Below, piece by piece: positions 1-5,808 of a stretch of DNA of 13,904 bases; position 1 is the first letter of the stretch; the number at the start of each line of letters is the position of its first letter. The notes under the pieces were generated by a model. The model saw only the letters and a list, made by a program, of their open reading frames with translations. It had not been told where the DNA came from and ran no database searches. The position numbers were made by a program, and so were the translations under genes. This DNA is from Pasteurellaceae bacterium (GTDB lineage: Bacteria > Pseudomonadota > Gammaproteobacteria > Enterobacterales > Pasteurellaceae): the NCBI GenBank assembly GCA_900756875.1, contig CAAELW010000171.1, positions 1-13,904 of the forward strand, in the 5' to 3' direction.

Positions 1-163
1 AGATGTGAATGATCTTTACGAATTAGTATTAGCGGAAGTTGAACACCCGATGTTAGATATGATTATGCAATACACCCGCGGTAACCAAACCCGTGCAGCT
101 AATATGCTCGGTATCAACCGTGGTACATTGCGTAAGAAATTGAAAAAATACGGTATGGGCTAA
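1..163 (+). CDS. fis: Fis nucleoid-associated DNA-binding protein, C-terminal part
   Basis: The 3' end of fis enters from the left edge; the open frame begins at base 2 and ends at TAA 161-163, giving 53 residues. The visible part covers the dimer core helix and the C-terminal helix-turn-helix. The stretch [20 protein letters not shown] and the ending KKYGMG are nearly identical to E. coli Fis. Fis bends DNA, organises the nucleoid and activates rRNA and tRNA promoters in fast growth. The start, and any dusB gene upstream (the usual partner), lie outside the window. The frame is intact to the stop and is followed at once by a strong hairpin terminator. The identification is very secure; only the N-terminus is missing. 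Confidence 0.96.
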   Translation, partial: DVNDLYELVLAEVEHPMLDMIMQYTRGNQTRAANMLGINRGTLRKKLKKYGMG

Positions 164-180
164 TTAAAATTAGCAAAAAG

Positions 181-207
181 AAAGGCGAACATGATGTTCG
201 CCTTTTT
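181..207. terminator. Bidirectional intrinsic terminator between fis and tonB
   Basis: A perfect 10-bp stem, AAAGGCGAAC (181-190) with GTTCGCCTTT (196-205), encloses a 5-nt loop. It is followed by T's on the + strand and, read on the minus strand, by a T-rich run (TTTCTTTTT). It lies 18 bases after the fis stop and just beyond the tonB stop at 210, so it can end both convergent transcripts. Confidence 0.9.
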
Positions 208-209
208 AT

Positions 210-1010
210 TTATTGAATAGTGAAACTAATTGGTACGCTTACTGAAGAAGTAAATCCAGCTGGTTTTGGGCCAACAGGTCTCGCGCTTCTTACTGCCTCA
301 AGTGCTGCGTTGTCTAAGCTTTCATCACCAGAGGAGTTTGTGACACGTTCCCCTGATAAGGAGCCATCTGCACCCACACTAAAACTCACGCTCACAACAC
401 CTTGTTTACGCATCATCTTCGCACGAGCGGGGTAGCGCTTGTGCCGTTCAATTTCACGTCGAATAGCCGCACGATAAGCATTTAGCTCATCCGTATTGGT
501 ACCTGAGCCACCTTGAACGCCATTTGTACCAGGTTGACCTGTGGTCGTTGCTTTAGAATTTGCCGTAGCCGTTGAATTAATATTCTTATCGCCAATCGGT
601 AAGCTCTTCGGCATTTCTACCGCTTTCTCTGCTTTTACCTCATTTTTAGGTTTTTCCTTTGGCTTCTCCTTCGGTTTTGGTTTCGGCTTTTCTATTGGTT
701 TTTCTGGCTTTTTCTCAGGTTCTTTTTTCTTCTCCGGTTCTGGTTTCTTTGTTGGATCCAAGACGACCTCTTGCTTTTCCGGTTCCGGTTCAGCCTGTTG
801 AGGTTCAGGTTCCGGCTCGGGAGCGGGTTCTTCCACTCGCATTCCTTGAATCATTTCCATCGAAATCGTTGTAGATATTTCACCTGCCGAATTACTTGCA
901 GCTTCACTTGGCTTATGCCAGTTCCAAAGCAATGCGCCTACAATGGTACCATGAATTAATAGAGAAATAAGCAAGCCTAATAATGATCGTTTAGCTTGTT
1001 GGCTGTTCAT
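210..1010 (-). CDS. tonB: TonB energy-transducing protein
   Basis: TonB (266 aa) carries proton-motive energy from ExbB/ExbD in the inner membrane to outer-membrane receptors for iron, haem and similar ligands. An N-terminal membrane anchor spans about residues 9-30 and contains Ser16 and His20, the S-x3-H pair that is essential in E. coli TonB and falls at the same numbers. A long periplasm-spanning segment follows: Pro-Glu repeats (about 61-80), then Pro-Lys/Glu-Lys repeats (about 86-124). A Ser/Thr/Gly-rich linker leads to the C-terminal domain (about 175-266) with the RYPARA motif at 192-197 and the [14 protein letters not shown] strand. The start ATG overlaps the exbD stop (ATGA), pointing to translational coupling as last gene of exbB-exbD-tonB. 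The repeats make antisense frames look like Gly/Phe-rich ORFs; those are artefacts. Confidence 0.96.
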   Translation of the reverse strand: MNSQQAKRSLLGLLISLLIHGTIVGALLWNWHKPSEAASNSAGEISTTISMEMIQGMRVEEPAPEPEPEPQQAEPEPEKQEVVLDPTKKPEPEKKKEPEKKPEKPIEKPKPKPKEKPKEKPKNEVKAEKAVEMPKSLPIGDKNINSTATANSKATTTGQPGTNGVQGGSGTNTDELNAYRAAIRREIERHKRYPARAKMMRKQGVVSVSFSVGADGSLSGERVTNSSGDESLDNAALEAVRSARPVGPKPAGFTSSVSVPISFTIQ

Positions 1011-1444
1011 TGTTTATGCCCTACTCCGACGCCTCCTACTGCTGGCGTATTTTCGCTCGAAACGCCTTTATCTTTCATCGAAACAATGGCGACATTTTTA
1101 ATTTCATTTTTCGATAACATGTCAGTAATCGTCACAAAATCTTGGAAAGAGGCTTCTGCGTCAATTTTTAATGTAACTTTCTGATCTTTATTCCAACCCG
1201 CGATCTCTTTTTCAAGTGCTTCTTGCGAGATAGGTTTATCATTAAAATAAAGTTGTTTATCTGCCGTCACGGTCAATAATTTGGCTAATTCATCTGATTT
1301 GAATGCGACCGTTGAACTGGCTTTTGGCACATTAACTTGAATTTTCCCTTGAGAAATAAAGGATGCAGTGATCAATACTATCGCTAATAACACCAACATA
1401 ATGTCGATGAAAGGAATAATGTTGATTTCATCAAATTTTTTCAC
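1007..1444 (-). CDS. exbD: ExbD, TonB-system proton channel subunit
   Basis: ExbD (145 aa) is a single-span inner-membrane protein that forms the proton channel with ExbB and drives TonB. The short cytoplasmic N-terminus is followed by the conserved [18 protein letters not shown] segment; Asp14 matches the proton-carrying Asp25 of E. coli ExbD. The rest is a periplasmic ExbD/TolR domain with the typical NVPKASS and [12 protein letters not shown] stretches. The start codon is GTG (1444-1442), two bases after the exbB stop, and its Shine-Dalgarno (AAGGA) lies in the last exbB codons. The gene's TGA overlaps the tonB ATG by four bases. Both junctions imply coupled translation. TolR is the paralogue to exclude; adjacency to tonB settles it as ExbD. 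Confidence 0.95.
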   Translation of the reverse strand: MKKFDEINIIPFIDIMLVLLAIVLITASFISQGKIQVNVPKASSTVAFKSDELAKLLTVTADKQLYFNDKPISQEALEKEIAGWNKDQKVTLKIDAEASFQDFVTITDMLSKNEIKNVAIVSMKDKGVSSENTPAVGGVGVGHKQ

Positions 1445-1446
1445 GA

Positions 1447-1899
1447 TTATTCCTTATCTTTTTGAGCGTTTAATACTTTCCATTTCAATAAGTTAACTTC
1501 TACTTTACGACCTAAGCCGTTATAGAACATCATAGATGGAATAGCGACTAAAATACCTAGGGCGGTTGCTTTTAATGCAAGAGAGAGGTGCATCATGATT
1601 GCGCCAGCATCGACATCACCGCCAGCTTGACCAATTTGATAGAAGGTTAACAAGATACCAATGACTGTTCCTAACAAACCTACATAAGGTGCGTTTGCAC
1701 CAACGGTTGAAATGATCGTCATATTGCGATTTAAATCAATTTCAAGTGAATGGATATTGGAATATTTAGCGACATTGATACGGCTTAAAAAGATAAAACG
1801 TTCAATCACGGTAGCAAGCATGATTACGCTCATAAGAAGTAAAAGCCCGATAATCACGTAATCGCTATATTGTTCTAAAAACTCAAAAAGTTTTGGCAT
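1447..1899 (-). CDS. exbB: ExbB, TonB-system proton channel subunit (short form)
   Basis: ExbB (150 aa) belongs to the MotA/TolQ/ExbB proton-channel family and scaffolds ExbD and TonB in the inner membrane. Three hydrophobic segments are visible: about 13-35, about 70-88 (the family signature [17 protein letters not shown]) and about 105-126 ([19 protein letters not shown]). At 150 residues it lacks the extra N-terminal region of the 244-aa E. coli protein; as I recall, the H. influenzae protein is also short, so this is not a truncation. A good Shine-Dalgarno (AAAGGA) precedes the ATG at 1899. It is the first gene of exbB-exbD-tonB, and the upstream region carries a candidate Fur-controlled promoter. 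TolQ is the alternative family member but does not fit this neighbourhood. Confidence 0.95.
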   Translation of the reverse strand: MPKLFEFLEQYSDYVIIGLLLLMSVIMLATVIERFIFLSRINVAKYSNIHSLEIDLNRNMTIISTVGANAPYVGLLGTVIGILLTFYQIGQAGGDVDAGAIMMHLSLALKATALGILVAIPSMMFYNGLGRKVEVNLLKWKVLNAQKDKE

Positions 1900-1927
1900 C
1901 TGATAGTCCTTTTATGGGTAATAAAAA

Positions 1928-1957
1928 AATATAAATTGAATTGAGAATGAATTTCAA
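1928..1957 (-). promoter_or_regulatory. Candidate exbB promoter with overlapping Fur box
   Basis: On the minus strand a TTGAAA -35 (1957-1952, 5/6 to consensus) and a TATATT -10 (1933-1928) are 18 bp apart. They would start transcription near 1921, about 20 nt before the exbB ATG. Bases 1942-1956, TGAGAATGAATTTCA on the + strand, match the 7-1-7 Fur motif TGATAATnATTATCA at 11 of 14 positions. They cover the -35 and spacer, where Fur-Fe(II) would block RNA polymerase. The promoter and Fur site are motif matches only; iron repression of a tonB operon is the expected biology. Confidence 0.6.
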
Positions 1958-2027
1958 TTAGATTGTGAATTCTATCAAATGGGAAATAGAGCGTAAATAT
2001 AAATTAGAAAAATGGCTGTTTTTTTTG

Positions 2028-2061
2028 ACCGCACTTTGAGGTAAATCATAGAAAGTGCGGT
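2028..2061. repeat. Inverted pair of DNA uptake signal sequences (bcp-exbB gap)
   Basis: Two exact 9-mers face each other: ACCGCACTT at 2028-2036 and AAGTGCGGT at 2053-2061. They give a 10-bp stem (2028-2037 with 2052-2061) around a 14-nt loop. Unlike the other USS pairs in this window there is no U-tract on the exit side on either strand: after the stem the minus strand reads CAAAAAAAA and the + strand TATTTGG. It therefore makes a poor classical terminator, although it sits just where bcp transcription would pass toward exbB. Confidence 0.8.
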
Positions 2062-2077
2062 TATTTGGAGAGGCGTG

Positions 2078-2545
2078 TTAAAGGGATTGTAGGTAATTTA
2101 AGACAACTTGATGATGCTCACCTGTTTTGAATTTATCAAAAACGTGCAGAATTTTACCTTGTTCATCAATGAGGAAACTAATACGATGAATACCATCATA
2201 AGTGCGCCCCATAAATTTCTTCTCGCCCCATACACCAAATTGCTCGGCAACCTGGTGATCTTCATCAGAAAGTAAGGTGAAGTTGAGTGCTTTTTTCTCT
2301 ATAAATTGAGCTAATTTTTTGGGTGAATCTGTACTGATGCCTAAAATAACTACACCTAATTTTTCTAACTCACGTTTAGCATCACGCAAACCACAGGCTT
2401 GAGTTGTACAACCTGGTGTTAAGGCTTTTGGATAAAAATACACAAGTACTTTTTTACCTTTAAAGTCACTTAATGAAATAAGTTGATTGTCTTGGTTTAA
2501 AAGTGAGAATTGGGGTGCTAAGTCACCTACTTGTAATGTTTTCAT
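2078..2545 (-). CDS. bcp: Thiol peroxidase Bcp (atypical 2-Cys peroxiredoxin, PrxQ type)
   Basis: This 155-aa cytoplasmic peroxiredoxin reduces H2O2 and organic hydroperoxides with electrons from thioredoxin. The AhpC/TSA thioredoxin fold is clear: GDLAPQFSL at the start, VLVYFYPKALTPGCTTQACG around the active site, then LGISTDSPKKLAQF. Cys46 in the P-x3-T-x2-C motif is the peroxidatic cysteine. Cys51, five residues on, is the expected resolving cysteine, the spacing of E. coli Bcp (Cys45/Cys50). Length matches the family. The ATG at 2545 has an AAGGA Shine-Dalgarno. It is divergent from dapA. It lies upstream of exbB on the same strand, but the 178-bp gap and the separate exbB promoter argue for independent transcription. 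As I recall, the bcp-exbB-exbD-tonB order also occurs in H. influenzae. Confidence 0.95.
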   Translation of the reverse strand: MKTLQVGDLAPQFSLLNQDNQLISLSDFKGKKVLVYFYPKALTPGCTTQACGLRDAKRELEKLGVVILGISTDSPKKLAQFIEKKALNFTLLSDEDHQVAEQFGVWGEKKFMGRTYDGIHRISFLIDEQGKILHVFDKFKTGEHHQVVLNYLQSL

Positions 2546-2598
2546 AAAAAATCCTTAAAAATGTAAAAAATGATTTGTAAATTCAAGCTATTTTAGCG

Positions 2599-2606
2599 AT
2601 TATAAC
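2599..2606. promoter_or_regulatory. Candidate -10 region in the bcp/dapA divergent gap
   Basis: The gap 2546-2662 contains GATTATAACC. On the minus strand it gives a perfect TATAAT (2604-2599), suitably placed about 50 nt before bcp; on the + strand it gives TATAAC (2601-2606), about 57 nt before dapA. I found no convincing -35 at normal spacing for either direction, so this is only a candidate overlapping divergent promoter. Nothing else stands out in the gap. Confidence 0.3.
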
Positions 2607-2662
2607 CAGATATTTTCAAATGTTATTGTTAAAACGCAAAATAGATGTAAATGGAGTGCCTT

Positions 2663-3559
2663 ATGACTACGCAAAATCCCTTATTTTCAGGCAGTATTGT
2701 TGCTTTAGTAACCCCGATGGATAACCACGGAAACATTGATTTTGAAACATTAGAAAAACTTATCGAGTTTCATATCAATGCGGGTACAGATTCAATTGTT
2801 TCTGTGGGTACAACAGGAGAATCTGCCACATTAAGCATTGAAGAAAATGTGAAGGTGATTGAAAAGACAGTTGAGTTAGCAAAAGGACGTATTCCAATTA
2901 TTGCTGGCACAGGTGCAAATGCAACGAGCGAAGCCATTGTGATGACAAAATTATTACGTGATAGTGGCGTAGCCGGTTGTTTATCTGTTGTGCCTTATTA
3001 CAATAAGCCGACGCAAGAAGGTATGTACCAACATTTTAAAGCGATTGCAGAATGCACGGACTTGCCACAACTTCTTTATAATGTACCAGGTCGTACCGGC
3101 AGTGATATGAAACCTGAAACCGTGGCACATTTATCTCAAATTGAGAATATTGTAGGGATTAAAGAAGCAACTGGCGACTTAACTCGTATTACTGCGATTA
3201 AAGAGTTAGCCGGTGAAGATTTCATTGTATTAAGTGGAGATGATGCCACAGGGCTAGAAGCGATGAAATTAGGTGCAGAGGGTGTCATTTCTGTGACAAA
3301 TAACCTTGCTGCAAAAGATATGGCTGCGATGTGTCGCTATGCTTTATCGGGCGATTTTGCGAAAGCAGAAGAAATTAATGCGCGTTTAATGCCTTTACAT
3401 CAAGATTTATTTATTGAATCAAACCCAATCCCGGTTAAATGGGCAGCGTATCGTTTAGGTTTGATTAAGACTCCACACTTACGTTTACCACTTACTGTGT
3501 TAAGCGAAAGTGCGCAAGTTAAAGTAGAAGAAGCATTAAAAGTTGCTGGCTTGATTTAA
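2663..3559 (+). CDS. dapA: 4-hydroxy-tetrahydrodipicolinate synthase
   Basis: DapA condenses pyruvate with aspartate semialdehyde, the first committed step of the diaminopimelate/lysine pathway that feeds peptidoglycan. The protein is a cytoplasmic TIM-barrel Schiff-base aldolase. I place the start at ATG 2663 (298 aa), not the in-frame ATG at 2651. GGAG at 2653-2656 is then the Shine-Dalgarno, and the protein begins [20 protein letters not shown] as the family does. Visible active-site residues are Thr50/Thr51 in VGTTGES, Tyr113 in PYYNKP, Tyr139 and Arg144 in YNVPGRTG, and the Schiff-base Lys167 in GIKEA. All are offset by six from E. coli (44/45, 107, 133, 138, 161). bamC follows 100 bp downstream, as in E. 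coli. Confidence 0.97.
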   Translation: MTTQNPLFSGSIVALVTPMDNHGNIDFETLEKLIEFHINAGTDSIVSVGTTGESATLSIEENVKVIEKTVELAKGRIPIIAGTGANATSEAIVMTKLLRDSGVAGCLSVVPYYNKPTQEGMYQHFKAIAECTDLPQLLYNVPGRTGSDMKPETVAHLSQIENIVGIKEATGDLTRITAIKELAGEDFIVLSGDDATGLEAMKLGAEGVISVTNNLAAKDMAAMCRYALSGDFAKAEEINARLMPLHQDLFIESNPIPVKWAAYRLGLIKTPHLRLPLTVLSESAQVKVEEALKVAGLI

Positions 3560-3563
3560 TGAA

Positions 3564-3591
3564 TTAAAGGGTTGTTTTTACAGCCCTTTAA
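3564..3591 (+). terminator. Hairpin between dapA and bamC, possible weak terminator/attenuator
   Basis: An 11-bp stem, TTAAAGGGTTG (3564-3574) with CAGCCCTTTAA (3581-3591, one G-U pair), closes a 6-nt loop just after the dapA stop. The downstream sequence is AACTTTCAGC before reverting to mixed T's, not a clean U-tract. It could therefore lower rather than stop transcription into bamC, or protect the dapA 3' end. Confidence 0.5.
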
Positions 3592-3659
3592 ACTTTCAGC
3601 TCTTTTATTTGTCAAAGAGCGGTCATTATTTTAATTATTTTTATTGAAGGATTTAAGGA

Positions 3660-4661
3660 ATGAAAAAAATCGTACTGAGTTTAGTCGCAGCTGCATTGTT
3701 ATCGGCGTGTTCAAACAGCGTAGAAAAAATGCAGACGGCTAACGACACTTATCAAAATTCTGATCGTGAAATACCGAGCTTTTCACCTTTAGCTAGTGGT
3801 GGTGTAACATTGCCGCAAGCCGATCCGACTTATGAACTTCCTCAGCTTAATGCGAAAAAAGAACGCGTGGATATTCGTCCGCCTTCAACCCCATTAGCGA
3901 TTATTAAAAATTCTTTAACACAATTTGATGGCGAACGTGCATTGATTGTTTATACGGATGCACAAGCAGAGCTTTATAACCTCAAACAAATTGAGCGTTT
4001 ATTGAAAGAAGAAGGCACGAATTCGACTTTAAATGGTGCGGTATTAATTAGTGATTGGGCGCCAACGGGGCGTGCAGATGATAAAGCCAATACAGAGATC
4101 CGTTATAAAATTGAACAAGTTACAGCGCAAGATGCGAGTGCGTTGGCTGTTTCTGTCGAGCAAATGCGTCGTGATGGTGTGATTTACACACCAAATCAAG
4201 CGGATAAACAACGCTATGCATCGGATCGTTTAAATCGTTTTGTTGCTACGCTTACTAACGCTTATAACAAGCAACAACAAGATTTAAATAATGCCTCAGC
4301 AGGACCTTTCCAATCAGGTTTAATTACTGATACGAACGGTAGAATGGCATTAGGTATGGATGCAAGCTTTGGTCAAGCATGGCAACGTTTAGGTTCGGTT
4401 TTACCGAAATTAGGTTTTAAAGCCACATCGGAATCGGCTGGCCGTGGCTATCGCGAATTAAAATATAAACCATTGGATAAACAAGAGTGGTTACGTTTAG
4501 GTGTTAATCCACCTAATCTAGAAAAAGGTGTTTACCAAATGCAAATCTCCGCAGTGGGTAAACAAAGTGCGGTCGTGATCACTGATGAAGATGGCAAGGC
4601 ATTACCAAATGAAGCAGCTCAATCCTTGTATTCAGCATTAAGTGTATTACTTGCACAATAA
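3660..4661 (+). CDS. bamC: Outer-membrane assembly lipoprotein BamC (NlpB)
   Basis: BamC (333 aa) is an accessory lipoprotein of the BAM complex that inserts beta-barrel proteins into the outer membrane. The N-terminus is a lipoprotein signal with lipobox L14-S15-A16-C17 (sequence LLSAC), so the mature protein is lipidated on Cys17. Residues after that (roughly 18-90) form a low-complexity, Pro-rich linker containing SGGVTLPQADPTYELPQL and DIRPPSTPL; this resembles the unstructured segment that binds BamD in E. coli. Two helix-grip domains should fill the remainder. Length is close to E. coli BamC (344 aa). A GAAGGA Shine-Dalgarno (3646-3651) lies 8 nt before the ATG. The dapA-bamC order is shared with E. 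coli. An exact USS lies inside the gene at 4565-4573. Confidence 0.92.
   Translation: MKKIVLSLVAAALLSACSNSVEKMQTANDTYQNSDREIPSFSPLASGGVTLPQADPTYELPQLNAKKERVDIRPPSTPLAIIKNSLTQFDGERALIVYTDAQAELYNLKQIERLLKEEGTNSTLNGAVLISDWAPTGRADDKANTEIRYKIEQVTAQDASALAVSVEQMRRDGVIYTPNQADKQRYASDRLNRFVATLTNAYNKQQQDLNNASAGPFQSGLITDTNGRMALGMDASFGQAWQRLGSVLPKLGFKATSESAGRGYRELKYKPLDKQEWLRLGVNPPNLEKGVYQMQISAVGKQSAVVITDEDGKALPNEAAQSLYSALSVLLAQ
4565..4573 (+). repeat. DNA uptake signal sequence within bamC
   Basis: This is an exact AAGTGCGGT on the + strand. It is read in frame as part of Gln-Ser-Ala-Val, so the uptake signal is tolerated inside coding sequence near the bamC 3' end. Confidence 0.85.
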
Positions 4662-4676
4662 TATGAGTTGAGAAAT

Positions 4677-4709
4677 AAAAAGTGCGGTTCAATTTGACCG
4701 CACTTTTTT
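4677..4709. terminator. Bidirectional terminator made of two inverted uptake signals
   Basis: AAAAAGTGCGGT (4677-4688) pairs over 12 bp with ACCGCACTTTTT (4697-4708) across an 8-nt loop. Each arm contains a full USS (4680-4688 +, 4697-4705 -). The A-run before and T-run after the stem make it work on either strand. It lies 15 bases after the bamC stop and 13 before the 3' end of the convergent 98-aa gene. Confidence 0.92.
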
Positions 4710-4721
4710 ATTAGAAAAAAT

Positions 4722-5018
4722 TTATTCAGCTTTCACGCCTAAGTTACCTATTTTTACGCCGAGGTTACCGAGTGAAACGGGGTCCAAATAATCCCCTAAA
4801 AATTTGAATAACTCGCTTAATTCTGTAAATGAGCGTTTGATTTTTACTTGATCTTCTACTTTACGCACAAATTCATAACGCACATTTTCGCTCTCAAAAT
4901 AAGCCGTGAGCGTGAGATAAATGGTTTCAAAAAAATGGCTTTGAGCCCCCTCTTCACCCGGATCACTGATACGGACATTCCAAGTATTGTTAAATAAAAC
5001 TTCTGTTTTGATTGACAT
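4722..5018 (-). CDS. Conserved small protein of unknown function (98 aa)
   Basis: I do not recognise a function. The protein is small and acidic to neutral, with no signal peptide, membrane span or Cys motif. It starts MSIKTEVLFNNTWNVRISD, and its core has alternating hydrophobic and charged residues (FFETIYLTLTAYFESENVRY, then a Lys/Glu-rich helix), which suggests a compact alpha/beta fold. It may belong to a small family restricted to Pasteurellaceae (perhaps DUF5377; this is memory, not a search). The ending carries an almost exact tandem repeat, GNLGVK-I-GNLGVK (4731-4748 and 4752-4769). A good Shine-Dalgarno (AGAGGAAG) precedes the ATG. It follows arfA on the same strand, 25 bp past that gene's stop and about 45 bp past arfA's internal terminator, so it would need read-through or its own promoter. 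Confidence 0.8.
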   Translation of the reverse strand: MSIKTEVLFNNTWNVRISDPGEEGAQSHFFETIYLTLTAYFESENVRYEFVRKVEDQVKIKRSFTELSELFKFLGDYLDPVSLGNLGVKIGNLGVKAE

Positions 5019-5043
5019 ATAGACTTCCTCTGTTTGTTATTTT

Positions 5044-5298
5044 TTATACTGAAATTGAAACGAAAAACCCGATGATAAAATTTCTGAAATCAAAAACTTT
5101 ATCATCGGGCTTTTCAAACCAATTGCTCGCATATTTTGCTTTGCGTTGGTAACTGCCTTTGCCTTTACGTTTTTTCTCAACGCGTTGGCGGAATAATTTG
5201 TCGTGCAATAGTGCCATCACAGCATTATCTTTCACGACTCCTTTGGAGTGTTGATAAATGGGCTGATTTTCAACCGCACTTTTTGTTTTTTTTGTCAT
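5044..5298 (-). CDS. arfA: Alternative ribosome-rescue factor ArfA
   Basis: ArfA enters the A site of ribosomes stalled on mRNAs lacking a stop codon and recruits release factor RF2 to free the nascent chain, backing up tmRNA-SmpB. Residues 16-60 match E. coli ArfA strongly: [18 protein letters not shown], then [19 protein letters not shown], the basic segment that occupies the mRNA channel. The first ~13 residues are an extension. The frame runs to 84 aa, but a strong terminator hairpin at 5063-5114 lies inside codons ~62-79, before the stop at 5044. Most transcripts should therefore end without a stop codon, near codon 78. The predicted lost tail is hydrophobic ([14 protein letters not shown] region), as in E. 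coli, where the full-length tail destabilises the protein. ATG 5298 has an AGAGGT Shine-Dalgarno. Confidence 0.93.
   Translation of the reverse strand: MTKKTKSAVENQPIYQHSKGVVKDNAVMALLHDKLFRQRVEKKRKGKGSYQRKAKYASNWFEKPDDKVFDFRNFIIGFFVSISV
5063..5114 (-). terminator. Intrinsic terminator inside the arfA reading frame
   Basis: On the minus strand a fully paired 19-bp stem (5109-5091 with 5086-5068, allowing G-U pairs) closes an AUUU tetraloop. The outer part is GCCCGATGATAAAG facing TTTATCATCGGG. It is preceded by AAAA (5114-5111) and followed by TTTTT (5067-5063), the layout of a Rho-independent terminator. Release in the U-run leaves mRNA ending at about codon 78-79 of 84, upstream of the TAA at 5046-5044. 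A stem this long could also be an RNase III target, the route used in E. coli. Either way the message is non-stop. Confidence 0.88.
5273..5281 (-). repeat. DNA uptake signal sequence within arfA
   Basis: ACCGCACTT on + is AAGTGCGGT on the minus strand and encodes Lys-Ser-Ala-Val at residues 6-9 of ArfA. It lies in the non-conserved N-terminal extension, so the extension may partly reflect accommodation of the uptake signal. Confidence 0.85.
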
Positions 5299-5308
5299 AT
5301 TTACCTCT

Positions 5309-5338
5309 AAAAAATTGCCGTGAAGTGTTTCACGGCAA
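5309..5338 (-). terminator. Hairpin terminator of the ArsC-family gene abutting the arfA ribosome site
   Basis: A perfect 10-bp stem TTGCCGTGAA / TTCACGGCAA (5338-5329 and 5324-5315 on the minus strand) has a 4-nt ACAC loop and is followed by TTTTTT (5314-5309). It lies about 25 bases past the ArsC-family stop. The T-run is immediately followed by the arfA Shine-Dalgarno at 5308-5303, so the element is also the arfA leader. Confidence 0.88.
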
Positions 5339-5341
5339 GTT

Positions 5342-5369
5342 ATTATAGCGAAAATGAATAGAATTACAA
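5342..5369 (-). promoter_or_regulatory. Candidate arfA promoter
   Basis: The minus strand carries a perfect TATAAT (5347-5342) with TTGTAA (5369-5364, 4/6 to TTGACA) 16 bp upstream, overlapping the end of the ArsC-family gene. The predicted start at about 5336 lies within the 5' arm of the hairpin at 5338-5315, giving a leader of roughly 38 nt that begins with a stem-loop. This is a motif-based call. Confidence 0.5.
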
Positions 5370-5714
5370 AATGGCGAGTACGCTTTCAGGCGGTCGTCCA
5401 ATTTTAGCTTTTTTACCATTTACCACAATCGGGCGTTCTAATAGGGCGGAGTTTTCACTGATGGCTTTTAATAAATCATCATGAGTTAATGCAGGATTAT
5501 CTAACCCTAATGATTGATAAAGCTCATCTTTGGTACGCATCATTTTTCTGACATCATCTAATCCTAATTTATTAGCCAGTTGCTGTAATGCTTCAACAGA
5601 GTAGTGTTGTTGCAAATAAAGTTCAATCGTCGGTTGAATACCTTTTTCTTCTAATAAAGCTAAGGTTTCACGGCTTTTTGAGCAACGTGGATTATGATAA
5701 ATCTTAACAGACAT
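5364..5714 (-). CDS. arsC: ArsC-family glutaredoxin-dependent reductase (YfgD-like)
   Basis: The 116-aa protein has a thioredoxin-like ArsC fold. It begins [20 protein letters not shown] with Cys11 in the NPRCSKSR active-site loop. Arg60, Arg94 and Arg107 are all present; as I recall, these are the positions of the arginine triad of plasmid R773 arsenate reductase (Cys12, Arg60, Arg94, Arg107). This is consistent with reduction of arsenate to arsenite using glutathione/glutaredoxin. However, no arsR, arsB or other ars gene is near, and short chromosomal homologues such as E. coli YfgD have no proven arsenate role. The family is sure; the physiological substrate is not. An AGAAGGA Shine-Dalgarno precedes the ATG. 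A hairpin terminator follows the stop. Confidence 0.88.
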   Translation of the reverse strand: MSVKIYHNPRCSKSRETLALLEEKGIQPTIELYLQQHYSVEALQQLANKLGLDDVRKMMRTKDELYQSLGLDNPALTHDDLLKAISENSALLERPIVVNGKKAKIGRPPESVLAIL

Positions 5715-5773
5715 AACGTTTCCTTCTATTTTATGTTGAATGAGTGGATATAGGATTGATTTAAATTTTAACT

Positions 5774-5779
5774 TATAAT
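5774..5779 (+). promoter_or_regulatory. Candidate -10 box for the AI-2E family gene
   Basis: A perfect TATAAT lies 29 bases before the ATG at 5809 in the gap divergent from the ArsC-family gene. No good -35 is visible at 16-18 bp, so confidence is limited. The remainder of this gap (5715-5808) shows nothing else clear. Confidence 0.35.
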
Positions 5780-5808
5780 GACAAAAAATACTTGTTTAGG
5801 AAGACTTT

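Noticed and set aside
541..801. A + strand ORF rich in Gly-Phe repeats ([14 protein letters not shown] type), resembling a repeat protein
   Set aside because: It is the antisense reading of the Pro-Lys/Pro-Glu codons of tonB; tonB on the other strand is a clear full-length gene with conserved domains.
4677..4709. The repeated AAGTGCGGT/ACCGCACTT elements considered as a CRISPR-like or REP repeat family
   Set aside because: The unit is exactly the 9-bp Pasteurellaceae uptake signal, with no regular spacers, and copies occur singly inside genes as well as in pairs.
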